From an uncultured Bacteriovoracaceae bacterium (GTDB lineage Bacteria; Bdellovibrionota; Bacteriovoracia; Bacteriovoracales; Bacteriovoracaceae), in contig CAKZUQ010000023.1 of the NCBI GenBank assembly GCA_937923325.1, forward strand, positions 1 through 11,140: 11,140 bases of DNA, read 5' to 3'. Under the pieces are notes generated by a model. That model was not told the origin of the DNA and searched no databases. It was given only the letters and a program-made list of their open reading frames with translations. The position numbers and the translations under genes were made by a program. Shown piece by piece: positions 1 through 7,206 of this stretch; the stretch's first letter is position 1, and each line of letters starts with the position of its first letter.

Positions 1-84
1 CACACAATAAATGCAAAAAGTAACGTTATACATGATACGTATAAATTGCGAAAAGCAACTTTTTTTCCGGTTGTTTTCCAGAAG

Positions 85-113
85 TTGATATCTTCAATAT
101 TCCAGTTTAACAT
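85..113 (+). promoter_or_regulatory. Candidate sigma-70 promoter for the globin gene
   Basis: TTGATA (85-90) and TAACAT (108-113) are separated by 17 bases, matching the -35 and -10 consensus at five and four of six positions. Transcription would begin near 120 and give a leader of about 60 bases before the globin ATG. A TTGA-N5-TCAA dyad overlaps the -35 (85-97), but its spacing does not fit an FNR box. The rest of 1-84 shows no gene; a TTATAC/GTATAA dyad (26-44) and a short TTGC/GCAA hairpin before a T-run (46-66) are too weak to name. Confidence 0.35.
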
Positions 114-168
114 AAGAAAACCTTTAAATTCTAATATAGAAATTATGAAGTACTGTAACTATAAATAT

Positions 169-175
169 AAGGAGG
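169..175 (+). promoter_or_regulatory. Ribosome binding site that fixes the globin start
   Basis: AAGGAGG is a full match to the anti-Shine-Dalgarno sequence and lies five bases before ATG 181. It decides for this start over the longer open frame that begins near base 46. Confidence 0.85.
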
Positions 176-180
176 AAATT

Positions 181-588
181 ATGTCCCTAAATGTTGAATT
201 AATTAGAGCGTCATTTGAAAAAGCAAAACCACTTGGAACAGAGGTGACAAAGAAGTTTTATGAAATTTTATTCAGTGAATATCCAGCCTCTAAGCCACTT
301 TTCGAAAAAACAAATTTAGAAAAACAGCAACAGGCTTTATTTGGAAGTCTTGCTTTTATCGTTGATAACTTAACTGATACCGAAAAGCTTTCTAATTACC
401 TTGAAAAACTCGGGGAACGTCATGTTAACTATAATACTCAACCTGAGCATTATCCTTTAGTAGGAGATTCATTATTAAAAACATTTGCACACTTTTTTGG
501 TGATGAATGGACAGACGAACTACAAGAAGAGTGGACAAAAGCTTATGGAGTAATTACAGAGTTAATGCTAAAAGGTGCTAAGTCGTAA
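181..588 (+). CDS. Single-domain globin, flavohaemoglobin-type
   Basis: This 135-residue haem protein looks like the globin half of a flavohaemoglobin without its FAD/NAD reductase. By alignment to E. coli Hmp from memory, Tyr27 in KKFYEILF is the B10 distal Tyr, Gln49 in the KQQQALF segment is the E7 Gln, and His81 in GERHVNYNTQPEHYPLVG is the proximal haem ligand; Tyr91 matches the conserved G-helix Tyr. The Tyr/Gln distal pair is typical of proteins that bind O2 tightly and react with nitric oxide, so NO detoxification or O2 binding in the cytoplasm is likely. It would need a separate reductase, and none is nearby. Length is normal for the single-domain class. The gene stands alone behind its own promoter and ends at a shared terminator with the convergent alkB-like gene. 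Family is certain; physiological role is inferred. Confidence 0.93.
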   Translation: MSLNVELIRASFEKAKPLGTEVTKKFYEILFSEYPASKPLFEKTNLEKQQQALFGSLAFIVDNLTDTEKLSNYLEKLGERHVNYNTQPEHYPLVGDSLLKTFAHFFGDEWTDELQEEWTKAYGVITELMLKGAKS

Positions 589-603
589 TAAGCCCAATTA
601 TAA

Positions 604-645
604 AAATAAGTACTCCTTTATCTAAACTAGAGTACTTATCTTTTT
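604..645. terminator. Bidirectional terminator shared by globin and alkB-like gene
   Basis: A ten-base perfect inverted repeat, ATAAGTACTC (606-615) and GAGTACTTAT (630-639), has a 14-base loop. It is followed on the plus strand by TCTTTTTATT and on the minus strand by ATTTTTA, so it can end transcripts from both sides. The TAG stop of the alkB-like gene (622-624) lies in the loop, and the right arm encodes its last residues. Confidence 0.8.
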
Positions 646-1596
646 ATTCATTACTTTAAACCATAAAGGTGGAATAAGGCTTAAGATAATCATCCCCGGA
701 TATCCTGTTGGCATTTGGGGAGCTTCTTTTAAATTCCTCAACTGTTGATATTTTTTATTTACCATATGATGATGATCACTGTGTCTTGAGAGATTGAATA
801 ATACACCTCGTCCAACTAGGTGATTTGAATTCCATGAGTGTGCAGGTTGAACCTTTTCATAGCGGCCAGATAGGTTTCTTTTCCTTTCAAGGCCGTAGTG
901 CTCAATATAGTTTACACATTCAAGTAAAGTAAATCCCACTGTTGCTGCGCAAATGAAATAGAGTGTTGTTTGAAAGTTAAACTCTAGAAAAATTATTAGA
1001 AGAAATATAGTTTGGAATATAAGCCCAAAAAACATTTCTTTTTTATCAATACGTAGAGCTGATCTAAATGTTCCGATTAAAGATTCTATAATAAATGAGT
1101 ACAAATTTTGATTTAAAGCAGCACTTGATGGGTCATTTGGTGTCGAAACATGTTTGTGATGCCCTTTGTTGTGATCGATAAAAAATTGATAGTATAGGCT
1201 TGATGTTAAAAGTAATTTTGCCATTAATTGTTCTATTTTCGTTTTTCGATGACCTAATTCATGAGCAACGTTAATTCCAATAACACCGCAATTTATCCCC
1301 ATACTTAAAGTCATTCCTATTAACTCTAATACTGATAAATTTACATGATGGATTTGATTTAAAAAAAGAATAATTAGTCCAAACTGTATTGGTATTTGTA
1401 AATAAAGTAGAAAGTCATAATAGGGATTATTAGTCTCATCAAATTGATCAGATTCGACCTTAAAAATAAAGTCCCATAATGGTATGGTTACAAAAACTAA
1501 GATAGGGCATATCCAAGTTCCAATTCCTGTAGAGTTTAATGAAATCAATGTACTTGTCGGTACAAGAAAGCCAAGAAGATAAATAAGTTTATTGAT
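622..1596 (-). CDS. alkB: AlkB-type membrane alkane 1-monooxygenase
   Basis: This integral membrane non-haem di-iron monooxygenase would hydroxylate alkyl chains, normally n-alkanes to 1-alkanols, with O2 and rubredoxin electrons. All histidine motifs are present (numbering from the 1596 start, 324 residues): HELGH 112-116, DHNKGHHKHVSTPNDP from 141, the AlkB signature NYIEHYG ending at 235, and LSRHSDHH ending at 276. Several hydrophobic segments surround them. The position that aligns by eye with the substrate-gating Trp55 of Pseudomonas AlkB is Val34, a small residue linked in that family to longer alkanes. The first standard start is TTG 1548, which has no ribosome site and cuts off the first membrane helix. 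I therefore place the start at AUC 1596, seven bases after a perfect AGGAG; this is unusual. No rubredoxin gene is nearby. It is divergent from a thioesterase gene. Family certain, start tentative, substrate unknown. Confidence 0.92.
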   Translation of the reverse strand: MNKLIYLLGFLVPTSTLISLNSTGIGTWICPILVFVTIPLWDFIFKVESDQFDETNNPYYDFLLYLQIPIQFGLIILFLNQIHHVNLSVLELIGMTLSMGINCGVIGINVAHELGHRKTKIEQLMAKLLLTSSLYYQFFIDHNKGHHKHVSTPNDPSSAALNQNLYSFIIESLIGTFRSALRIDKKEMFFGLIFQTIFLLIIFLEFNFQTTLYFICAATVGFTLLECVNYIEHYGLERKRNLSGRYEKVQPAHSWNSNHLVGRGVLFNLSRHSDHHHMVNKKYQQLRNLKEAPQMPTGYPGMIILSLIPPLWFKVMNKKISTLV

Positions 1597-1603
1597 ATGA
1601 TTA

Positions 1604-1608
1604 CTCCT
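1604..1608 (-). promoter_or_regulatory. Ribosome binding site pointing to an AUC start of alkB
   Basis: On the minus strand AGGAG (1608-1604) lies seven bases before the in-frame ATC at 1596-1594. No ATG, GTG or TTG follows at a usable distance in the alkB frame; the nearest is TTG 1548, 56 bases from the site. The 16 added residues contain YLLGFLVPTSTLISL, a membrane-helix start as expected in AlkB. Confidence 0.55.
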
Positions 1609-1622
1609 ATATAAAGGTCTTG

Positions 1623-1651
1623 TTGACTCATATTGTTAGTATAGCTATTAT
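1623..1651 (+). promoter_or_regulatory. Strong sigma-70-like promoter for thioesterase-serA
   Basis: TTGACT (1623-1628) and TATTAT (1646-1651) each match consensus at five of six bases with the ideal 17-base spacer. The start point would be near 1658, about 22 bases before ATG 1681 and just upstream of an AAGGA ribosome site (1667-1671). Confidence 0.65.
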
Positions 1652-1668
1652 CTTAGCAACATTATCAA
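1638..1668 (-). promoter_or_regulatory. Possible promoter of the alkB-like gene
   Basis: Read on the minus strand, TTGATA (1668-1663) and TATACT (1643-1638) resemble -35 and -10 boxes, but the 19-base spacer is longer than ideal. It faces and overlaps the thioesterase promoter, so the two would compete. Weak call. Confidence 0.25.
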
Positions 1669-1680
1669 GGATTAATCAAT

Positions 1681-2058
1681 ATGAGTGAGTTCTCTAAATT
1701 TGAAACTAAAATTACAAAGGCTATCTTTCCAAGTACAACAAATCATTACGATACATTATTTGGGGGAACAGCTTTAAAGTGGATGGATGAAGTCGCTTTT
1801 ATTTGTGCTACAAGGTTAATTCGCAAGGCAGTTGTTACGATTTCTTCTGATAAAATCGATTTCAAAAAATCGATACCATCTGGTCATATTGCTGAATTAA
1901 TTGCAAACGTGACTAGAGTAGGAAAAACCTCTGCAACAATATTGGTAGAAATTTATACTGAAAGTATGTATGAAGATAAAAGGGAGCTTGCTGTTAGTGG
2001 GGAGTTTGTTTTTGTTGCAATCGATAAAGATAAAAATCCAATTTTAATGTTAGGTTAA
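1681..2058 (+). CDS. Acyl-CoA thioesterase, hotdog fold (YciA/ACOT type)
   Basis: This 125-residue single-hotdog enzyme would hydrolyse acyl-CoA to free fatty acid and CoA in the cytoplasm. The family signature is clear: FPSTTNHYDTLFGG (16-29) runs into KWMDEVAF (33-40), with Asn21 and the acid Asp36 at the usual catalytic positions. SSDKIDFKKSIPSGHIAEL and VGKTSATILVEIYTE are the conserved central strands, and SGEFVFVAIDKD (106-117) is the usual closing strand. Length is normal for the family, which works as dimers or hexamers. AAGGA lies nine bases before the ATG, behind a good promoter. serA follows after 55 bases on the same strand with no clear terminator, so they are probably co-transcribed. 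The divergent neighbour is the alkB-like gene, so a shared role in alkyl/acyl-chain handling is possible but inferred. Chain-length preference cannot be read. Confidence 0.9.
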   Translation: MSEFSKFETKITKAIFPSTTNHYDTLFGGTALKWMDEVAFICATRLIRKAVVTISSDKIDFKKSIPSGHIAELIANVTRVGKTSATILVEIYTESMYEDKRELAVSGEFVFVAIDKDKNPILMLG

Positions 2059-2113
2059 GTCTCAATTCTAGACTTAGATCATGAAAATCGCTAATATTAG
2101 TAAAGGGTAAAAT

Positions 2114-3316
2114 ATGAAAGTAAAGAAAATTTTATTATGTGAAAATATTCATATTTCAGCGAAAGAAAATTTAATAAATGAAGGTTTTGAAGTTGATTTA
2201 ATTGATTATGCTCCTGATGAAGAAGAGTTATTAGAAATTCTACCTAGCTACGATGCTATCGGTATAAGGTCTAAAACTAAGTTAACGAAAAAAGTTTTAG
2301 AATCTAATGGACATCTAGTTGTTGTTGGTTGTTTTTGTATCGGTACCAATCAAGTTGATTTAGTTACAGCTAAAAGGTTAGCAATACCTGTTTTTAATGC
2401 TCCTCATTCAAATACGAGAAGTGTCGCAGAGCTGGTTATTTCTCATGTGATTGCTCTTGCTAGAAAAATTCCTGAGATATCGGCCAAGGCGCATAAAGGC
2501 ATTTGGCAAAAGTCTGCAGTTGGAAGTTTTGAAATTAGAAATAAAACCATTGGTATTGTCGGGTACGGACATATAGGAACTCAAGTAAGTATTCTTGCAG
2601 AAGCTATGGGAATGAAAGTTCTTTATTATGATATTACTAAAAAACTAGCACTTGGAAATTCAAAATATATGGAGCTAGATGAGATGCTTGCAAGTAGTGA
2701 CTTTGTAACACTTCATGTTCCAGAGACAGATCTAACAAGGTATATGTTTGATAAAAAGCAGCTTTTGAAAATTCAGAAAAATGGATATTTGATTAATGCA
2801 TCTAGAGGAACTGTTGTAAATATTGAAGATTTAGTTTCAGTGATGGAAGAAGGGCATTTGGCAGGATGTGCAATTGATGTATTTCCTGTTGAGCCAGCAT
2901 CAAATAAAGAAGAGTTCAAGAGTCCACTTCAAGGTGTTGAAAACGTTATACTCACTCCACATATAGGAGGAAGTACTATGGAAGCTCAAGTAAATATTGG
3001 TCATGAGGTTTCGACTAGTTTGAATCATTTTATAAAAACTGGTTCTAGTGGAGGGTCGACTAATTTTCCTGAGCTTCAGTTGCCCATTAATAAAGACTCC
3101 TCAAGAATTATGAATATTCATAAGAATGAGCCTGGTGTCCTTAGTAAAATCAATACAGTTATTGCAGAATCTGGAACAAATATAGAGGCTCAGTTTTTAT
3201 CAACAGATAGTGATGTTGGTTATCTTGTTATTGATGTTCATTCATCTAAGGCCAAAGAGCTAGCAACTTCTATAGAGAATTCAGAGTACTCAATTAAAAC
3301 GAGAGTTGTTGTTTAG
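2114..3316 (+). CDS. serA: D-3-phosphoglycerate dehydrogenase with ACT domain
   Basis: This enzyme oxidises 3-phosphoglycerate to 3-phosphohydroxypyruvate with NAD, the first step of serine synthesis, in the cytoplasm. The 400 residues follow E. coli SerA (410) almost end to end. GCFCIGTNQVDL (72-83) and FNAPHSNTRSVAELVI (94-109) belong to the substrate domain. GYGHIG (150-155) is the NAD-binding loop. The catalytic Arg231 (NASRGTVV), Glu260 (FPVEPAS) and His283 (TPHIGGST) are all present. The C-terminal ACT domain spans about 330-400. His336, Asn338 (NIHKNEPGVL) and Asn356 (SGTNIEAQ) match the serine-contacting residues of E. coli SerA, so feedback inhibition by L-serine is likely. The ATG is set by AAAGGG six bases upstream. 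It probably shares the thioesterase transcript and ends two bases from a convergent gene. Confidence 0.97.
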   Translation: MKVKKILLCENIHISAKENLINEGFEVDLIDYAPDEEELLEILPSYDAIGIRSKTKLTKKVLESNGHLVVVGCFCIGTNQVDLVTAKRLAIPVFNAPHSNTRSVAELVISHVIALARKIPEISAKAHKGIWQKSAVGSFEIRNKTIGIVGYGHIGTQVSILAEAMGMKVLYYDITKKLALGNSKYMELDEMLASSDFVTLHVPETDLTRYMFDKKQLLKIQKNGYLINASRGTVVNIEDLVSVMEEGHLAGCAIDVFPVEPASNKEEFKSPLQGVENVILTPHIGGSTMEAQVNIGHEVSTSLNHFIKTGSSGGSTNFPELQLPINKDSSRIMNIHKNEPGVLSKINTVIAESGTNIEAQFLSTDSDVGYLVIDVHSSKAKELATSIENSEYSIKTRVVV

Positions 3317-3318
3317 AC

Positions 3319-4464
3319 TTATATAGGTTCTAGTCTATGTTGATCTTGAGTGGAGGCTAAGGGGAGTCCTGTAACTTCCTCTAACTCTTGATCTTTAAGA
3401 ATCTTACTAATATTTTTTGTTAGATACGATAAGACAGAATAAAAACCTTTCTTTGATTTTTCTATATTGTTAGAGTAAGTTGCATTTCCTAGAAAAATAG
3501 CAAAAAGCCCTTTACTTCTATCTATCCAAAGAGATGCTCCAGCATATCCTGTATGTCCAAAAGATTTTTTATATGTAAAAAATCTAGATCTTGGTTTACT
3601 TGAGTATGCACTGTGAACGTCAAAGCCAAGGCCTCTAGGAGAGTAACTGTTCTGTCGAATCATTTTATTAACAGTTCTTTCTGTTAAGATTTCTTTTTCA
3701 CAAAATTTTCCCTTATTTAAATAAATCGATGAAAATTTAGCTAGATCTACAACATTAGAGAAAATTCCTGCATGTCCAGCAATACCATTCAATTTTCTAG
3801 CAACAGGATCATGAACAATTCCAGCTTCATGGTTTAGCATAGAAGGTAATACCCTATAATCGTTTAAAGGATTAAATAATGTTTTATTCATCTCTAAAGG
3901 ATTAAATATATTTTTGATTAAGTATTTATCAAATGAGGTTTCACTTAATTTTTCAACAACTTTTGCTAATAGCATATAGTTCACATCACTATACTTAAAT
4001 TCTCCTCTTGGAAAAGCATATGGCCTAACTTTTAAAAGTCCTTCTTCTGTTCTAAGTCTTCCATACAGACCTATTGGGAATCCACTTCTATGTCTTAATA
4101 GATGATCAAGTTTTAAATACTTTGAATATCTTTGTGGTAAAAAGGATCTAAGTGGTGACCAGACAGAATACTTTTCTGACTCTTCTAAAAGCTGCATTGT
4201 TGCAGTCGCAGTGAATAATTTTGTTAAGCTTGATAGATCATAAATTGAATCGGGTGTGGCCATATTTCCAAAGTTTTGACTATACTTAATTCCATCTTTA
4301 TCTCCGACCAGAAAAGATATATTTTTGAGTTTAGACTTATCCATCATCTCTATTACTTTCATTTCAATTTTTTCATCATGCTTAAATTCATTTAATGAAG
4401 AATCAAAGCAATTTGAGTAAGTGAAACTAGAAAATAATGTAGTTGCAAGCAAGATCTTTTTCAT
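3319..4464 (-). CDS. Exported serine hydrolase, beta-lactamase/PBP fold
   Basis: This penicillin-binding/beta-lactamase-superfamily enzyme (class C or esterase-like group) has 381 residues from ATG 4464. A GTG two codons upstream (4470) is an alternative; neither has a clear ribosome site. The N-terminus MKKILLATTLFSSFTYSN is a signal peptide; there is no proper lipobox before its Cys, so a periplasmic soluble protein is likely. Active-site motifs are Ser79-Leu-Thr-Lys82 (SxxK, in YDLSSLTKLF), Tyr158-Ser-Asp160 at the YxN place (Asp replaces Asn, as in many relatives), and His304-Thr-Gly306 at the KTG place. VHDPVARKL with AGHAGIFSNVVDLAKFS (about 217-244) is a block common in this family. 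It may act on peptidoglycan peptides or esters; substrate is not readable and resistance should not be assumed. It lies 84 bases after leuS and may be co-transcribed. The 3' end abuts serA. Confidence 0.88.
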   Translation of the reverse strand: MKKILLATTLFSSFTYSNCFDSSLNEFKHDEKIEMKVIEMMDKSKLKNISFLVGDKDGIKYSQNFGNMATPDSIYDLSSLTKLFTATATMQLLEESEKYSVWSPLRSFLPQRYSKYLKLDHLLRHRSGFPIGLYGRLRTEEGLLKVRPYAFPRGEFKYSDVNYMLLAKVVEKLSETSFDKYLIKNIFNPLEMNKTLFNPLNDYRVLPSMLNHEAGIVHDPVARKLNGIAGHAGIFSNVVDLAKFSSIYLNKGKFCEKEILTERTVNKMIRQNSYSPRGLGFDVHSAYSSKPRSRFFTYKKSFGHTGYAGASLWIDRSKGLFAIFLGNATYSNNIEKSKKGFYSVLSYLTKNISKILKDQELEEVTGLPLASTQDQHRLEPI

Positions 4465-4548
4465 TGGCACAATGTATCTTAGGAAGACAAGTGGCGAAAG
4501 AAAATAGAACCTTACTTATAAAATCTACATAGATGTGTGAATTTTCAA

Positions 4549-6948
4549 CTACTTAACTACAAAGTTACAAATCTTTCCAGGAACATATATTTCTTTAACG
4601 ATTGTTTTACCTTCGATATATTTTAAAATCTTCTCATCATTTTTAGCGGCAGCTAAAAAATCCTCTTTAGAGATATCTGCTGGTACCGTAATAGTACCTC
4701 TTGTTTTACCCATAACTTGAACTGCCATTGTTATAGAGTTTTCAGTAACTAATTCCTCATTGTATGAAGGCCATTGAGTATAAGATAAAGATTCTTTATT
4801 TCCAGCGATTTGCCATATTTCTTCTGAAGCATGAGGGGTATATGGAGCTAATATTTGTGCAAAAAGTGATGCCGTCTCTTTTGAAAAAGCTTTTACTTTT
4901 GAACAGTGGTTCGTAAAGATCATCATTTGAGAGATAGCAGTATTAAACTTCATTCCTTCGATATCTTCAGTAACTTTTTTAATTGTTTTATGAAGTAATT
5001 TTAGAGTTTCTTCTGAGTCTTCTTTATAAAACTCTGTATTGGCAAAAGTCTTATAAGCCTTAGATATAAAATTATATACACCTTTGACACCATTCATTGA
5101 CCATGGCTTTGTTCTTTCTAGTGGCCCCATGAACATTTCATATAATCTTAAAGTATCAGCACCGTACTGATCTACAACAGAGTCTGGATTGATAACATTT
5201 CCACGAGACTTGCTCATCTTTTCACCATCTTCTCCAAGAATCATTCCTTGATTAACTAGTTTTTTAAATGGTTCTTTTGTAGATACTAATCCAAGATCAA
5301 ACATTACTTTATGCCAAAACCTAGCATATAGAAGATGCATAACTGCATGTTCCATTCCACCAATATAAAGATCAACTGGCATCCAGTACTTCTCTAACTC
5401 TTCATCCCAAGGCTTGTCTTTATTAGTCGGATCTATATACCTTAGGTAATACCAACAAGAACCTGCCCATTGAGGCATTGTATTTGTTTCTCTTCTTACT
5501 TCTTTACCACTAACTGGATCAGTAAAATATAGCCATTCATCAATTGTTGCTAAAGGGGATTCTCCTGTCCCTGAAGGTTCATACTTTTCTACATCAGGAA
5601 GGACTACTGGTAACTCTTCTTCTGTTAAGCATCTTACAACTTTTCCAGTCTCTTTATCTTTTAAAAGAGGAAATGGCTCACCCCAATACCTTTGTCTTGA
5701 AAATAACCAATCTCTTAGTTTATAGTTAATTGTCTTTTTTCCAATTTCTTTCTCTTCAATCCAAGCAATCATCTTATCAATTGCATCTTCTTTATTCAAA
5801 CCGTCTAAGAATTCAGAGTTTATGTGTTTACCTTCACCTGTAAAAGCTTCCTCTTCAATATTTCCACCTTCAAGAACTGGAGTAATATCTAGATTAAACT
5901 CTTTCGCAAACTCCCAATCTCTTTGATCGTGAGCTGGTACTGCCATAATTGCACCTGTTCCATAGGTTGCTAGAACATAGTCAGAAATCCATACAGGAAC
6001 TTTTTTTCCATTTGCTGGGTTAATTGCATAAGCTCCAGTGTGAACACCAGTTTTATCTTTATTTAATTCAGTTCTTTCTAGATCGGACTTTCTAGATGCT
6101 GTAGTTATATATGCTTCTATTTCATCTTTTTTGTCAGCTGTCGTAATTTTAGAAACAAGCTCATGTTCTGGAGCTAATACCATGTAAGTTGCACCAAATA
6201 ATGTATCTGCTCTAGTTGTAAATACATCTATATTTTCACCACTCTCTGTTTTGAATGTAACTTCAGCTCCAACACTTCTTCCAATCCAATTTCTTTGCAT
6301 TTCTTTAACTGAGTCCGGCCAATCCAAATCATCCAGGTCTTCAAGAAGTCTGTCAGCATATTCTGTTATTTTAAGCATCCACTGTTTCATTGGTTTTCTA
6401 ATTACTGGGTGACCTCCAATTTCAGATTTACCGTTTACAACTTCTTCGTTTGCTAAAACAGTTTTAAGTTCTGGGCACCAGTTAACGTTCATCTCACTTT
6501 CGTAAGCTAAACCTTTGTTATAAAGTTGAACAAAGATCCATTGAGTCCATTTGTAGTAATCAACTTTGGAAGTAGCTATTTCTCTAGTCCAATCATAAGA
6601 AAACCCAAGCATCTTTAATTGTCTTTTAAAAGTTGCAATGTTTTTTTCTGTTGTTTTTTCCGGGTGAGTCCCTGTTTTTATAGCATAGTTTTCAGCAGGT
6701 AGACCAAATGAGTCCCATCCCATCGGGTGAAGAACATTAAATCCTTTTGCTCTTTTGTATCTGGCCATAATGTCAGTAGCCGTATATCCTTCGGGATGAC
6801 CAACATGAAGTCCAGAACCAGAGGGGTATGGAAACATATCAAGGACATAGTATTTTGGTTTTGTCTGATCTAGAGCAGTTTTGAAAGTTTGCTCATCATC
6901 CCATGTTTTCTGCCATTTCTTTTCAATTTGACTAAAGTTATATTCCAT
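4549..6948 (-). CDS. leuS: Leucyl-tRNA synthetase
   Basis: This class I synthetase charges tRNA-Leu with leucine in the cytoplasm. The 799 residues are complete. The HIGH motif appears as HVGH (48-51) within [15 protein letters not shown], and KMSKS is at 577-581 ([12 protein letters not shown]). The CP1 editing domain covers about 220-415, with [12 protein letters not shown] (244-255; Thr249 at the specificity position) and the editing Asp344 in [13 protein letters not shown]. The segment after [13 protein letters not shown] lacks the zinc cysteines of E. coli LeuS and reads SEIGGHPV, as in Firmicutes/Bacteroidetes-type enzymes. The anticodon-binding helices follow 600, and the C-terminal domain with [11 protein letters not shown] closes the protein. 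The start ATG 6948 has AGAGG seven bases upstream. The upstream region (6949-7137) is shared with a divergent hydrolase gene. No T-box-like leader is seen. Confidence 0.98.
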   Translation of the reverse strand: MEYNFSQIEKKWQKTWDDEQTFKTALDQTKPKYYVLDMFPYPSGSGLHVGHPEGYTATDIMARYKRAKGFNVLHPMGWDSFGLPAENYAIKTGTHPEKTTEKNIATFKRQLKMLGFSYDWTREIATSKVDYYKWTQWIFVQLYNKGLAYESEMNVNWCPELKTVLANEEVVNGKSEIGGHPVIRKPMKQWMLKITEYADRLLEDLDDLDWPDSVKEMQRNWIGRSVGAEVTFKTESGENIDVFTTRADTLFGATYMVLAPEHELVSKITTADKKDEIEAYITTASRKSDLERTELNKDKTGVHTGAYAINPANGKKVPVWISDYVLATYGTGAIMAVPAHDQRDWEFAKEFNLDITPVLEGGNIEEEAFTGEGKHINSEFLDGLNKEDAIDKMIAWIEEKEIGKKTINYKLRDWLFSRQRYWGEPFPLLKDKETGKVVRCLTEEELPVVLPDVEKYEPSGTGESPLATIDEWLYFTDPVSGKEVRRETNTMPQWAGSCWYYLRYIDPTNKDKPWDEELEKYWMPVDLYIGGMEHAVMHLLYARFWHKVMFDLGLVSTKEPFKKLVNQGMILGEDGEKMSKSRGNVINPDSVVDQYGADTLRLYEMFMGPLERTKPWSMNGVKGVYNFISKAYKTFANTEFYKEDSEETLKLLHKTIKKVTEDIEGMKFNTAISQMMIFTNHCSKVKAFSKETASLFAQILAPYTPHASEEIWQIAGNKESLSYTQWPSYNEELVTENSITMAVQVMGKTRGTITVPADISKEDFLAAAKNDEKILKYIEGKTIVKEIYVPGKICNFVVK

Positions 6949-7022
6949 TTTTGAACCTCTTTTATATTTTTAAAAACAGCTTAATTTAACACTGATTATG
7001 CCTTTTTGGGAATAGTAGAGCA

Positions 7023-7066
7023 GACTTAAAGTCTACTTAACTGAATAAACTTAAAAAACCTAAGTT
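7023..7066. promoter_or_regulatory. ACTTAA repeats and dyads between leuS and hydrolase gene
   Basis: ACTTAA occurs three times on the plus strand (7024, 7035, 7049). The first sits in the perfect 13-base dyad AGACTTAAAGTCT (7023-7035) and the third in an AACTTA/TAAGTT inverted repeat (7048-7066). The layout could be an operator or a leader structure for the divergent genes. I find no convincing -35/-10 pair on either strand here. Confidence 0.25.
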
Positions 7067-7195
7067 CTTGGAATTGTTAAACTCATAAAAAGAGAGCTTG
7101 CCAGTCACACACTACTTAGTCGATTTATAGATATTACATGAAGTCTTTTTTGTTGTGCATTAAGATGGTATGTTCATACTTACAATTACAATCTG

Positions 7196-7200
7196 AGGAG
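7196..7200 (+). promoter_or_regulatory. Ribosome binding site pointing to an AUU start
   Basis: AGGAG (7196-7200, within TGAGGAG) lies six bases before ATT 7207. The codons from there give a textbook signal peptide. The upstream ATGs at 7138 and 7165 have no ribosome site and would put two acidic residues in front of the signal sequence. Confidence 0.6.
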
Positions 7201-7206
7201 CTCTTT

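Noticed and set aside
46..66. TTGC-GAAAA-GCAA followed by CTTTTTTT as a terminator of an upstream gene
   Set aside because: A four-base stem is too short.
85..97. FNR-type site upstream of the globin
   Set aside because: The half-sites TTGA and TCAA are separated by five bases, not the six expected between TTGA and TCAA in the FNR consensus.
46..180. In-frame extension of the globin to base 46
   Set aside because: It begins at TTG without a ribosome site, adds 45 residues unlike any globin, and a perfect AAGGAGG sits just before ATG 181.
2056..2076. TAAGTCT/AGACTTA hairpin as terminator of the thioesterase gene
   Set aside because: Seven base pairs but no T-run follows, so termination before serA is not supported.
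2081..2110. Nine-codon frame MKIANISKG ahead of serA as an attenuation leader peptide
   Set aside because: It has no ribosome site, no run of Ser or Gly codons, and no terminator/antiterminator pair downstream.
3319..4464. Antibiotic-resistance beta-lactamase or lipoprotein
   Set aside because: The fold group is mostly esterases and peptidases, the YxN and KTG places differ from classical AmpC, and the residues before Cys do not form a lipobox.
5544..5729. 61-codon plus-strand frame inside leuS
   Set aside because: It lies wholly antisense to a conserved synthetase, has no ribosome site and no recognisable protein features.
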